Assembly: GCF_018760365.1 (NCBI RefSeq)
Contig: NZ_JAHIAB010000016.1
Coordinates: forward strand, 1 to 64,000
DNA: 64,000 nt
DNA from: Pseudooceanicola endophyticus
GTDB lineage: Bacteria; Pseudomonadota; Alphaproteobacteria; Rhodobacterales; Rhodobacteraceae
Direction: 5' to 3'
Within the stretch, counting starts at the first letter, position 1. Each line of letters starts with the position of its first letter. Position numbers and translations under genes: made by a program. The notes beneath the pieces were generated by a model. It was given only the letters and a program-made list of their open reading frames with translations, searched no databases and had not been told where the DNA came from. Positions 52,901-60,869 of this stretch are shown here, piece by piece.

Positions 52901-55900
52901 CCGGAAATCACCACCAGATCGAAACGCCCTGCATCCTCGGGTCCGGGCAGGCCGATCTGACCGATCTCGCCAAGGGCAAGCGGCGGGCGCCGCCCCGTCT
53001 CCCGGGGATCGCAGGCCCAGAGCTCGGATGCGGCGCCGTTGCGCCCGGCCAAACGGGGCAGCAGCCGCGCCGGGCCGCTGCCAACCTCCAGCAGCCGGGC
53101 CCGCTGACCGTCCGGCAGGGCCGCGTGCAGCCCCTCGACACGGGCCAGCAGCCAGTCGTCCCGCAGCGCCTCGAACGCCCCGCCCGGCAAGGTCGGCGCG
53201 GCGTCGGGATCTTCCGCCCGCAGCGCCAGCGCCGCAACCTCGGCCCCGAGGGAGGGCGCCTCGGTCAGCAGGTCGGCCAGCAGCGCGGGCACCGGTGGCA
53301 GATCCGGCGCCGGGTCGCTGATCTGCAAGGCGATCGCATCCAGCAGACGGGCCTGCTCATCCGCCTCCGGCAGGCTGTCCGCCAAGGCCGCAGCAAGGGT
53401 TTCGGGATCCGGCAGGCCGGCGGCAATCCGCGTCAGCGGCTCCAGCGCCATCCCGAAGGCGTGATGCTGCAGGTCCACCGGCGCCGCCAGCCGCAGCGCC
53501 CGCAGCCGCAGCCCGCTCAGCCGGGCACAGCCCTGCCCCCCGGCATCGTAGAGCATGACATCGCACAGCAGGCTGCGCCGCCCCTCGCGCCGCAGCACCA
53601 CCCGCCCCGAGGCGATCCGGGCCCCCGGGCGCAGCAGCTCCAGCCGGTCGATGCGGACCGGCACGAAAGCCAGCCCGGCATCGGCGAACCGGCCCTTCTG
53701 GAGTCGCCCGACCAGCCCGTGCAGCACCGCGTCGGTGCCCACGACATCCAGCAGCAGGCGGGGATCGGGGGCCTCTTCGGGATCGACCGGGCGCAGCAGC
53801 ACCTCGGTCACCGCGCCCTGCTGTCGCCAGCGTGCCACCCGGGCAAAGGCGGGGCCGTAATCCAGCCCGATCTCTGCCGCCTGCCGGTAGATCACCCAGC
53901 CGGGCCGGTCGCCGGGCCCGGGTGCGGGATCGGGGGCCGGCGCCCCGGCCTGGGACCCGGGCCCCTCCTCGGAGAGCGCGCCGGTGGCATGAAGCTGCCA
54001 GTCCTCCTCCGAGAAGCGGCTGCGCGACAGGATCCGCAGACGTCCCTCCGCGACATCCAGCTCGGTGCGCAGACGGCGCAGGTCGCGCTCGCCCAGCGGC
54101 AGGGTGGACCGCATGTCGAAATCGGCCAGCACCGGATGATCGGTCTTCAGCGCCCTCTGGCCCGCCGCCAGCGCCATCTCGGCCAGGGCCATGCCGGGCA
54201 GCAGGATCCGCCCGCCGACCCGGTGATCGCGATAGGCCCGGCACAGGTGCTGATCCGCCTCGCCCTGCCAGACATGCCCCCCCGCCGAGGTCTCGATCCC
54301 CAGCAGCGGATGCCAGGCCGCATCCCGTCCCATCCCGCGGTTGAGCCGCGCCGTATCGCCGGCCCGGTAGGGCTGCCCCTGCCAGGGATAGGCCCCGAGA
54401 AGCCGCGCCGGCCCCGCCGGACGGGGGCCAAAGGCGGTTGCGGGAATGCGCCCGCCGTGCAGGTAAAGCCTCGCCGCCGCCCGGGCCACCGGCCCCGGCA
54501 CAGTCGCATCGGCCTGCGCCGCGCTGTGCAGCACCGCCACCGCCCCCGGTCCGCCCTGAAGGCTGTCGCGGGCATAGGCGGCCAGCACCGGATCCGGCCC
54601 GATCTCCTGGAAGACGCGGAAGCCGTCGCGGGCGGCCTGCTGCAGGGCGCTGCGGAACTGCACCGGCTGGCGCATGTTGGCCCACCAGTGCCCGGCATCA
54701 AGGTCACCGCCCGTCATGCGCCGCCCCGACACCGTGGAATAGAAGGCCGGCGCCCCATCAGGCGCCTCATCCGGCACCTGCACCGGGCCCAGCGTTTCCA
54801 GAAGCCTGTCGCGCAGCGGCTCCTGGAGGGCGGAATGGTAGGGATAACGCACCCGGATCGGCACGCAGGCCAGCCGCAGGGTCTTGCGGGCATGGCGGCG
54901 GAAGGCCTCCAGCGCCTCGGGCGGGCCGACAAGAGAGACGCTGCGCGGGCTGTTGTCGGCGGCGATCCCGATCTGCGGATCGCCCCAGTCGGCCAGGATC
55001 GCCTCGGCCTCCTCGACCGGGACCTGGAGCGCGGCCATGGTGCCCTGCCCCTCCAGCGCATGTTGCACGGTGCTGCGCGCGGCCACCAGCCGCAGCGCCT
55101 GGTCAAGCGCGATCAGCCCGGCCACATGGGCGGCAGCCACCTCTCCGGCACTGTGGCCCAGCACCGCCCCGGGGGTTGCGCCGCGCGCCATCAGCGCCCG
55201 TGCCATCGCCACCTGATCGGCAAAGAGCAGCGGCTGCGACAGCGGCGCCTGCGGCAGGCGCGTCTCCAGGTCGGGGGCCCGCAACGCCTCCTGCAGGGAC
55301 CAGCCCTGGGCGGCCTGCCAGGCGGCGTCGATGGCATCATGGGCCGCGCGATAGGCGGCATCGCTGTCGAGCGCGGCCAGGCTCATGCCCGGGAACTGCG
55401 CCCCGTTGCCGGAGAACAGGAACAGCGTCGGGGCGTCGCGCAGCCGGCTGGTCGCGCGCAGCACCGCCGGATGGGCCGTGCCCGCCACCGCCGCCGCGAC
55501 CGCCTCCGCCCCGCCCTCGGCCAGGATTGCCAGCCGTTCGGGATGCAGATCGCGCAGGTGCAGCGCCTCGGTCTTCAGGCGGGGGGCCTCGGCCCCCTCC
55601 AGCACAGGCTGCGCCCTCTCCAGCGTCTCAGCCAGAGCCGCGCGGCAGAAGGCGGAAGCCACGTACAGACCGGTCGGCGCATCGGGCCCCTGCACGGGAA
55701 CCGGACGCGGCGCCGGGGCGGCGATGATCGCATGGGCATTGGCGCCGCCGAACCCGAAGGAGCTGACGCCGGCCAGCCGCGCCGCTGCGGGCAGGTCCAG
55801 CACCTTCTGCGGCACGGAGACGTTCAGGGCTTCGAAGGGGATCGCCGGGTTCAGCACGCCCGAATGCAGCGAGGGGGCCAGCCGCCCGCTTTCCAGCGCC

Positions 55901-56970
55901 AGCTGCGCCTTCAGCAGGCCCGCGCAGCCGGCGGCGGGCTCGAGGTGGCCGATATTGGTCTTGACCGAGCCGATGGGCAGCGGACGGCGGCGCAGCCGGC
56001 CCAGCGCCTCGCCCAGCGCGCCCGCCTCGATCGGATCGCCGGCGGCGGTGCCGGTGCCATGAGCCTCGACGAAGGCCAGGTCTTCGGGGTCGATCCCGGC
56101 GTCGCGGTAGGTGTCGCGCAGCAGCCGCAGCTGCGCCTCGGCCGAGGGCAGCGCGATGTTGACCGTGGCGCCGCTGGTGTTGGTGCCGACATGGATCAGA
56201 CGCCCGTGATCCTGCGGCGAGGCCAGCGCGGCATCCTCGCGGGTCAGCACGAAGGCCACGGCCCCCTCCGCCCGCACATAGCCATCCGCCGCCGCCGAGA
56301 ACGCCTGGCACAGGCCCGAGGGCGACAGCATCCGCGCTGCCGCGAAACCGACGAACTGGCTGGGCAGCATCAGCATGTTGGTGGCGCCGACCACCGCGAT
56401 CTCGACCTCACCGGACAGCAGCGCCTGCTGCGCCGCCTTCAGCGCGAAAAGCGAAGAGGAACAGGCGGTGTCGATGGTCATCGAGGGGCCATGCCAGTCG
56501 AAGACATGGCTGACCCGGTTGGCGATCACCGCCAGGGAATTGCCGCTCATGACATAGCCGTCGGCGGTGCGCGGGTCATGGCCCAGCACCACCGCGTAAT
56601 CGGTCATCGAGGCGCCGGCAAAGACGCCGATGTCCTTGCCCGCCAGTTCCGAGGGTTTCAGACAGGCATCCTCCAGCGCCTCCCAGACCACCTGGAGCAT
56701 CAGGCGCTGCTGCGGATCCATGCTCAGCGCCTCGCGCGGCGAGATCCCGAAGACCGCCGGATCGAAGACCTCGGGATCCTCCAGCACACCGGCGGCAAAG
56801 CTGTAGGTCTTGCCCTGTGTGCCGGGCACCGGGTGATGATAGAGCGCCTTGCGCCAGCGGCTGTCAGGGATCTCGGTCACCGCGCAGCGCCCGCCGTAAA
56901 TCAGATCGGCGAAGGCCGCGACCGAGGGCGCCATGGGAAGTCTGCAGGCGCGTCCAGCGAATCTGATCAT
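49897..56970 (-). CDS. Type I polyketide/fatty-acid synthase, RkpA-like (KS-AT-DH-MT-ER-KR-ACP)
   Basis: This 2357-residue single-module synthase is fully reducing. The KS (about 1-420) has Cys170 (TACSSS), His304 (EAHGTGT) and His342 (NIGHLEP). The AT (about 515-830) has the Ser of LGHSAGEVAAA. The DH (about 880-1140) has HPLLG and DHRVGGRILLPG, with an intact HxxxGxxxxPG. A methyltransferase-like segment has LLEVGSGPARLLPRL. The ER has LIHGGAGGVGLAALQLARA, the KR has IIAGGGRGLGLALADRL with GQSAYVAANAA, and the ACP has MGVDSLMGVELG. There is no thioesterase, so release probably falls to the downstream oxoamine synthase. The ATG at 56970 follows AAGGG. Confidence 0.9.
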   Translation of the reverse strand: MIRFAGRACRLPMAPSVAAFADLIYGGRCAVTEIPDSRWRKALYHHPVPGTQGKTYSFAAGVLEDPEVFDPAVFGISPREALSMDPQQRLMLQVVWEALEDACLKPSELAGKDIGVFAGASMTDYAVVLGHDPRTADGYVMSGNSLAVIANRVSHVFDWHGPSMTIDTACSSSLFALKAAQQALLSGEVEIAVVGATNMLMLPSQFVGFAAARMLSPSGLCQAFSAAADGYVRAEGAVAFVLTREDAALASPQDHGRLIHVGTNTSGATVNIALPSAEAQLRLLRDTYRDAGIDPEDLAFVEAHGTGTAAGDPIEAGALGEALGRLRRRPLPIGSVKTNIGHLEPAAGCAGLLKAQLALESGRLAPSLHSGVLNPAIPFEALNVSVPQKVLDLPAAARLAGVSSFGFGGANAHAIIAAPAPRPVPVQGPDAPTGLYVASAFCRAALAETLERAQPVLEGAEAPRLKTEALHLRDLHPERLAILAEGGAEAVAAAVAGTAHPAVLRATSRLRDAPTLFLFSGNGAQFPGMSLAALDSDAAYRAAHDAIDAAWQAAQGWSLQEALRAPDLETRLPQAPLSQPLLFADQVAMARALMARGATPGAVLGHSAGEVAAAHVAGLIALDQALRLVAARSTVQHALEGQGTMAALQVPVEEAEAILADWGDPQIGIAADNSPRSVSLVGPPEALEAFRRHARKTLRLACVPIRVRYPYHSALQEPLRDRLLETLGPVQVPDEAPDGAPAFYSTVSGRRMTGGDLDAGHWWANMRQPVQFRSALQQAARDGFRVFQEIGPDPVLAAYARDSLQGGPGAVAVLHSAAQADATVPGPVARAAARLYLHGGRIPATAFGPRPAGPARLLGAYPWQGQPYRAGDTARLNRGMGRDAAWHPLLGIETSAGGHVWQGEADQHLCRAYRDHRVGGRILLPGMALAEMALAAGQRALKTDHPVLADFDMRSTLPLGERDLRRLRTELDVAEGRLRILSRSRFSEEDWQLHATGALSEEGPGSQAGAPAPDPAPGPGDRPGWVIYRQAAEIGLDYGPAFARVARWRQQGAVTEVLLRPVDPEEAPDPRLLLDVVGTDAVLHGLVGRLQKGRFADAGLAFVPVRIDRLELLRPGARIASGRVVLRREGRRSLLCDVMLYDAGGQGCARLSGLRLRALRLAAPVDLQHHAFGMALEPLTRIAAGLPDPETLAAALADSLPEADEQARLLDAIALQISDPAPDLPPVPALLADLLTEAPSLGAEVAALALRAEDPDAAPTLPGGAFEALRDDWLLARVEGLHAALPDGQRARLLEVGSGPARLLPRLAGRNGAASELWACDPRETGRRPPLALGEIGQIGLPGPEDAGRFDLVVISGAGLASAPVLEALRPALAPGGVLLLVEPRARPFTTLLNPGLADSAEDLAERARAAGLAEAATFAAPEALGGVLGLVARQPVPEAPSGAEDPLDPLAAALGGAGPGPDPELTGADLQLLPRTPEAPLILLAPPPDPAGAEGAADACLVARLLALSGLLQELAAATGGALWLICPRGACHDGAVPVPQQAALWAALRSAKNEYPALELHAVDPGPELPTGEAAQELARLIRAGTPETEIVLTGGRACGVRVRPGLAEAPVPAAAALRLEADPAGGIDQLDWYAAPRPDPGPGEVRLRVEAAGLNYRDVMWSMGVLPEEALETGFAGPALGLECAGRIEACGPGVTGLHPGDRVVAFGSACLSSHLVTAADCTAPLPEEIPAEQAATLPVACFTALYALDHLAGLAEGETVLIHGGAGGVGLAALQLARARGARVIATAGTPAKRALLRALGAEIVLSSRDGGFEAGIRARCGGVDVVLNALSGEGLRRSLGLLRPGGRFLELGKVDFYAGSRLGMRALKDNIAFHGIDIDSLLRQRPALARRLFGQVMQGLTEGWFWPLPLHRVPAGATREAFRAMQRSAHLGKLVITPPDPARRAPARQRPIYHPDPGGLSIIAGGGRGLGLALADRLVRDGASAVALLGRSTAPPAEARDLIARAAGLGAEVRYLCCDITCRETLEQTLAELRLWRPPELVVNSAMLLQDMRMADLTGPVLERALAAKLAGTRNLDRATRGDALRDFVVFTSMATLIGNHGQSAYVAANAAAEALIRARRAAGLPGLAVGWGAIEDTGYLSREAGTAALIRRFGGGVSFTSRQALRALDQIMGRGPGALSDPVAWISPMSWSGPVAGLRLLSGPTFATLAARAGEGAALQEGEGLRLQIQSLPEAAAVKRLTGFLLAEIARILRVPEGTLSAAMPVSEMGVDSLMGVELGLAAQQALGDDIPLMAISGQLPAEEIARRITRHLQGGGADPASALTLLAAQHGGNRSGDGWGRNDGSMEAAE

Positions 56971-57164
56971 GTGCAACCCTTTCGATGCCGGAGCCAGGGC
57001 CGCTCCGCGTAAATTACCCCGCCACCGACCGCCCCGGCGCCGCTTCTGACGACCGGACCGAAAGTGTTAGCACAACCTTAAGGAAGGCGGACGATGCTTT
57101 ACGGGACACAAAAGGCGAGTCCGATTAACAAACCATTGATGATGCCGGGGGGCTTTTCACGATC
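56971..57164. promoter_or_regulatory. Divergent promoter region of the two capsule operons
   Basis: These 194 bases separate the polyketide synthase and KpsM-like genes, which point away from each other. It is the only clearly AT-richer gap within the capsule locus (GTGTTAGCACAACCTTAAGG near 57065). Both operons must be driven from here, but I cannot define exact promoter boxes. Confidence 0.5.
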
Positions 57165-57932
57165 ATGCTGGCGGCTATGGACAGCCAGGGGCGGGTCATC
57201 TTCGCCATTCTCCTGCGCGAGGCGCGGGTGCGTCACGGACGCTCTCACCTGGGCTACGGCTGGGCGGTGATCGAGCCCGTGGCGCTGATCCTGTTCCTGA
57301 CACTGGTCTTCTCGCAACTGCGCTCCAGCGGGATCTCGGGCTACGACTTCGCGCTGTTCTTCGCCACCGGCGTGCTGCCGTTCAACCTGTTCCGCACCTC
57401 CAGCCAGTATGCCTCCGGCGCGCTGGAGGCGAACCGGCCGCTGTTCCACTACCCGCCGGTGCAGCCGGTGGATGCGGTGCTGGCGCGGGTGCTGCTGGAA
57501 AGCGCCACGGCGCTGCTGGTCATGGGGCTGGTCTTCGGCGCCCAGATCGCCTGGCTGCGCGCACCGCCCCCCGCCCATCCGCTGCAACTTCTGGCAGTGC
57601 TGGGGCTGGCGGCGACGCTGGCCTTCGGGGTCGCCATGTGCCTGGCCACGGCGCGGGAATGGCTGCCCTCGCTCGGCCATCTCTACGGCGTGCTGATGGG
57701 GCCGGCCTTCCTGCTGTCGGGGATCTTCTTCTCGCTCCACGCGATGCCGGAGGGCGCGCGCGACATGCTGGTCTGGAACCCGCTGATCCATATCGTCGAA
57801 GGGTTCCGCTCCGGCTACCTGGCCGGCTACCGCGCCCCCGAGCTGGACCTGGCCTACCTGGCCTGGTTCGCCGGCGGCTCGGTCGTGCTTGGCCTGGCGC
57901 TGACCCTGACCTTCGGGCGCAAGGCGTCATGA
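57165..57932 (+). CDS. kpsM: Capsule polysaccharide ABC exporter, membrane subunit (KpsM/RkpM-like)
   Basis: This 255-residue ABC-2 type permease has six predicted helices, starting WAVIEPVALILFLTLVFSQL. The family N-terminus LLREARVRHGRSHLGYGWAVIEP (about 12-35) contacts the ATPase. SGIFFSLHAMPEGARDMLVWNPLIH is the conserved segment near residue 188. It exports the completed lipid-linked capsule across the inner membrane. The ATG at 57165 or 57177 could be used. Its stop overlaps the ATPase start. Confidence 0.88.
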   Translation: MLAAMDSQGRVIFAILLREARVRHGRSHLGYGWAVIEPVALILFLTLVFSQLRSSGISGYDFALFFATGVLPFNLFRTSSQYASGALEANRPLFHYPPVQPVDAVLARVLLESATALLVMGLVFGAQIAWLRAPPPAHPLQLLAVLGLAATLAFGVAMCLATAREWLPSLGHLYGVLMGPAFLLSGIFFSLHAMPEGARDMLVWNPLIHIVEGFRSGYLAGYRAPELDLAYLAWFAGGSVVLGLALTLTFGRKAS

Positions 57933-58639
57933 TCGCGCTGGAGGGGCTCAGCAAGGCCTATCCCCTGTCGGGACGACGCCAGAGGCCGATCCTGCAGGAC
58001 GTCAGCCTGACCCTGCCAGATGCCAATATCGCGATCCTCGGGCGCAACGGTCAGGGCAAGTCCACCCTGCTGCGGATGATCGCGGGGATCGAGCCCCCGG
58101 ACCGCGGCCGCATCCGCTGCACCGGCAGCGTGTCCTGGCCGATCGGCTTTCGCGGCTCCTTCCACCGCCAGCTGAGCGGCGCCGAGAATGTCCGCTTCGT
58201 CGCCCGGATCTATCGGCAGAACACCGAATACGTCACCGCCTTCGTGCGCGATTTCGCCGAGTTGGGACCGTTCTTCGACCAGCCGGTGAAGGCCTATTCC
58301 ACCGGCATGGTCGGGCGGCTGGCCTTCGGCCTGTCGATGGCCATCGCCTTCCGCATCTACCTGGTGGACGAGGTTCTGGGCGCCGGCGACAGCCATTTCC
58401 AGCACAAGTGCCGCGCCGCCTTCCGGGCCCGGGCCGATCAGGCGCGGCTGGTCATGGTCTCCCACTCCATGCCGATGCTGCGCGAATTCTGTGACGCCGC
58501 CCTGGTCATCGACAACGGAACCTTAACTTTCTTCCCCGATCTGGAAGAGGGCATCGCCCGCTACGAACAGCTGAATGCCCCGTCCCGGCCCCAGGCCGCG
58601 GCGGTCTCCCGGCAAAGCCAACCGGACCTTCCGACATGA
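57929..58639 (+). CDS. kpsT: Capsule polysaccharide ABC exporter ATPase (KpsT-like)
   Basis: This 236-residue ATPase has Walker A LGRNGQGKSTLLRMIAG (about 38), the KpsT-type GSVSWPIGFRGSFHRQLSG, signature YSTGMVGRLAFGLSMAI, Walker B IYLVDEVLGAGD and H-loop VSHSMPML. The variant signature STGM replacing LSGG is normal for KpsT/Wzt proteins. Overlaps of four bases on both sides couple it to the permease and the KpsE-like gene. Confidence 0.92.
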   Translation: MIALEGLSKAYPLSGRRQRPILQDVSLTLPDANIAILGRNGQGKSTLLRMIAGIEPPDRGRIRCTGSVSWPIGFRGSFHRQLSGAENVRFVARIYRQNTEYVTAFVRDFAELGPFFDQPVKAYSTGMVGRLAFGLSMAIAFRIYLVDEVLGAGDSHFQHKCRAAFRARADQARLVMVSHSMPMLREFCDAALVIDNGTLTFFPDLEEGIARYEQLNAPSRPQAAAVSRQSQPDLPT

Positions 58640-59838
58640 GCACGCCCCGCCAGATCCCCCGCCCCGCCCCGGCCCCCGCCGCGACCGTGCTGCCGTTACA
58701 GGGCCAGGAGCCCGGGCAATGGCGCGCCCAGGCACGGCGGCGCCGCTGGGTCCTGCTCTCGGCGCTGCCCTGCGTGGTGCTGCCGGTGCTGCTGGCGGTC
58801 TGGTACTTCGCCTTTGTCGCCGCCGATCGCTACGCGGTCGAGATGAAGTTCTCGATCCGCTCGCCCTCGGGCTATGCGGCGGCCGACATGCTGGGGATGA
58901 TGACCGGCATGGCCTCGGCGGGGGCGACGCTGCTCGACAGCTACATGGTCGAGGATTACATCGACAGCGGTGCCGCCCTGCGCGCGCTGGACCGCCGGAT
59001 GGACCTGCGCACCATCTATGCCTCGCCGCACGCCGATCCGCTGGCCCGCATCGACCCTTCTGCAAGCTTCGAGGATTTCCGACGCCATTTCCGATGGTTC
59101 CGCACCGTTTACCTGGACACCGGATCGCAGGTTCTGACGGTCGAGGTGCAGGCCTTCACCCCCGAAGAGGCGCTGGCGGTCGCCCAGGGGCTACTGGATC
59201 TGGTCTCGAACCTCGTCAACGACATCTCGGAACGCGCGCGCCTGGACACCATGCGCGCCGCCGAGGCCGAGGTCGCCCGGGTCGAGGCCGCCCTGCGCCA
59301 GCACCGTGCGGAGCTTGCTCAGTTCCGCCAGACCCGGCAGGACATCGACCCGACGGCCTCTGCCGGCGCCCAGCAGGGTCTGCTGAGCCAGCTTGAGGGC
59401 CAGCTGGCGCGGCTGCGCTCGGAACGCGACACGCTTTTGCAGTTCGTGCGCCCCGACGCCCCGCCGATCAAGATCCGCGACGGCCAGATCGCCGCGGTCG
59501 AGCAGCAGCTGGAGGCGCAGAAGGCACGGCTGGGCAGCGGCGAGGACGACAGCGCCGGGGACACCTATACCGACAGCGTCTCGGCCTACGAGGCGCTCTC
59601 GGTCGATCTGGAGTTCCTGCAACGCAGCTACGTCTCGGCGCTGGCCGCGCTTGAGGCCGCCCGGATCGAGGCCGACCGCCAGCAGCGCTACCTGGCGACC
59701 TTCGTGGCCCCTGAACTGCCGCAGGAGCCGCTCTATCCCCAGCGCGGGCTGTCGATCCTGCTGGTCGCGGTGGTGGCGCTGCTGGGCTGGGCCCTCACGG
59801 TGATGGCCGTCTACATCCTGCGCGAACACGCGACCTGA
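58636..59838 (+). CDS. kpsE: Capsule export periplasmic adaptor (KpsE/CtrB/BexC-like)
   Basis: This 400-residue inner-membrane protein has an N-terminal helix WVLLSALPCVVLPVLLAVWYF (about 36-56), a periplasmic region with coiled-coil character (about 190-290, RMRAAEAEVARVEAALRQHR-like heptads), and a C-terminal helix LSILLVAVVALLGWALTVMAV. This is the polysaccharide co-polymerase architecture that links KpsMT to the outer-membrane KpsD channel. No KpsD gene is in the window, so it must lie elsewhere. Confidence 0.87.
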   Translation: MSTPRQIPRPAPAPAATVLPLQGQEPGQWRAQARRRRWVLLSALPCVVLPVLLAVWYFAFVAADRYAVEMKFSIRSPSGYAAADMLGMMTGMASAGATLLDSYMVEDYIDSGAALRALDRRMDLRTIYASPHADPLARIDPSASFEDFRRHFRWFRTVYLDTGSQVLTVEVQAFTPEEALAVAQGLLDLVSNLVNDISERARLDTMRAAEAEVARVEAALRQHRAELAQFRQTRQDIDPTASAGAQQGLLSQLEGQLARLRSERDTLLQFVRPDAPPIKIRDGQIAAVEQQLEAQKARLGSGEDDSAGDTYTDSVSAYEALSVDLEFLQRSYVSALAALEAARIEADRQQRYLATFVAPELPQEPLYPQRGLSILLVAVVALLGWALTVMAVYILREHAT

Positions 59839-59846
59839 GGGGCGTC

Positions 59847-60869
59847 ATGACACGGATCACGGCGATCACCACCTGCTACCGCGAGGGGCCGCTGCTGGGT
59901 CCGGCGCTGCGTTCCGTTCTGGCCCAGCAGGGCCCCGAGCTGGAGGTGCTGCTGGTCGCCGACGGGGCCGATGCCGCCACCCTGGCCGAGGCCGAAGGAC
60001 TGTGCGATCCCCGGCTGCGGCTGCTGCGCCAGGCCAATGACGGGCTGTCCTCGGCGCGCAACCGGGCGCTGGAACAGGCGCGGGGCGACTGGATCTGCTT
60101 CCTCGATGCCGATGACCTGCGTCCGCCCTGGGCGCTGGCGCGGATGCTGGCAGCCGCCGGTCCGGCAGAGCTGGTGCTCTGTCCCGGCCACCTGAGCGAA
60201 CCCGACGACAGCCTGCACCCGTTCTACGACCGCGCCCTGCTGGACCAGCTGGCGGCGCGGCCCTCAGACGACCCGCTGCGCCGCCCCCTCGCCCAGCTGA
60301 GCGAGCCGCAATCGGCCAACAAGCTGATCCGCCGCAGCCTGATCGCGCGGCACCGGCTGCGCTTTCCCAACGGCCATTTCTTCGAGGACATCCTGTTCCA
60401 CACCCTCGCCGTCACCCATGCGCGCGGGCTGGCCGTCAGCGACAGCCCCGGTTTCACCTATCACCGCCGCCATGGCCACCGCCAGATCACCGGCGGCGCC
60501 GATACCCGGCGCTTCGACACGCTGGCGGTGACCCGGATGACGCTGCAACGGGTGGCCGCCGAAGCCCGCGACCCGCTGCTGCGCCTTTCGGTGCTGCTGT
60601 CCTGCGCGCGGCTGATCCAATGGTCCGAAAGCGTGATCGCCCATCCCCACCGCGCCGCCTTCCGCGACATGACGGTGGCCATGCTGGCCCTGTCTGACCC
60701 GATCTACCGGGTGCTGCCGGCCCTGCCGGAACCGCTGGCCCCCCTCGCCCCGCTGCACGACTGGCTTTCGGGGCTGCTGCGCGACCCGCGTCTGCCCCCC
60801 CATCCGCAGGAGATCCCCCATGTCCGACCCGGTTTTCGTCAGCGCCTTTGGCCACAGCGTCGCGCTTGA
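59847..60869 (+). CDS. Glycosyltransferase family 2
   Basis: This 340-residue GT-A enzyme has ITAITTCYREGPLLGPALRSV at the N-terminus, NDGLSSARNRALEQARGDWI near 68 and the metal-binding CFLDADD near 90. Donor and acceptor sugars are unknown. It begins eight bases after the KpsE-like gene with GAGGGG before the ATG. Its 3' end overlaps the next gene by 50 bases in another frame, unusually long for a functional overlap. Confidence 0.85.
   Translation: MTRITAITTCYREGPLLGPALRSVLAQQGPELEVLLVADGADAATLAEAEGLCDPRLRLLRQANDGLSSARNRALEQARGDWICFLDADDLRPPWALARMLAAAGPAELVLCPGHLSEPDDSLHPFYDRALLDQLAARPSDDPLRRPLAQLSEPQSANKLIRRSLIARHRLRFPNGHFFEDILFHTLAVTHARGLAVSDSPGFTYHRRHGHRQITGGADTRRFDTLAVTRMTLQRVAAEARDPLLRLSVLLSCARLIQWSESVIAHPHRAAFRDMTVAMLALSDPIYRVLPALPEPLAPLAPLHDWLSGLLRDPRLPPHPQEIPHVRPGFRQRLWPQRRA

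Noticed and set aside
49960-57012. A continuous open frame of about 2350 codons antisense to the polyketide synthase gene
   Set aside because: It is a shadow of very GC-rich codons on the other strand. It has low-complexity Gln/Arg/Gly/His composition, no domain motif, and the synthase frame carries all conserved domains.
60820-60869. Fifty-base overlap between two glycosyltransferase genes as evidence of a frameshift
   Set aside because: The downstream protein has its own ATG with GGAG upstream and a complete N-terminal FkbM-like domain, and the upstream protein ends with a full GT2 domain. Two separate genes are more likely than one broken gene.
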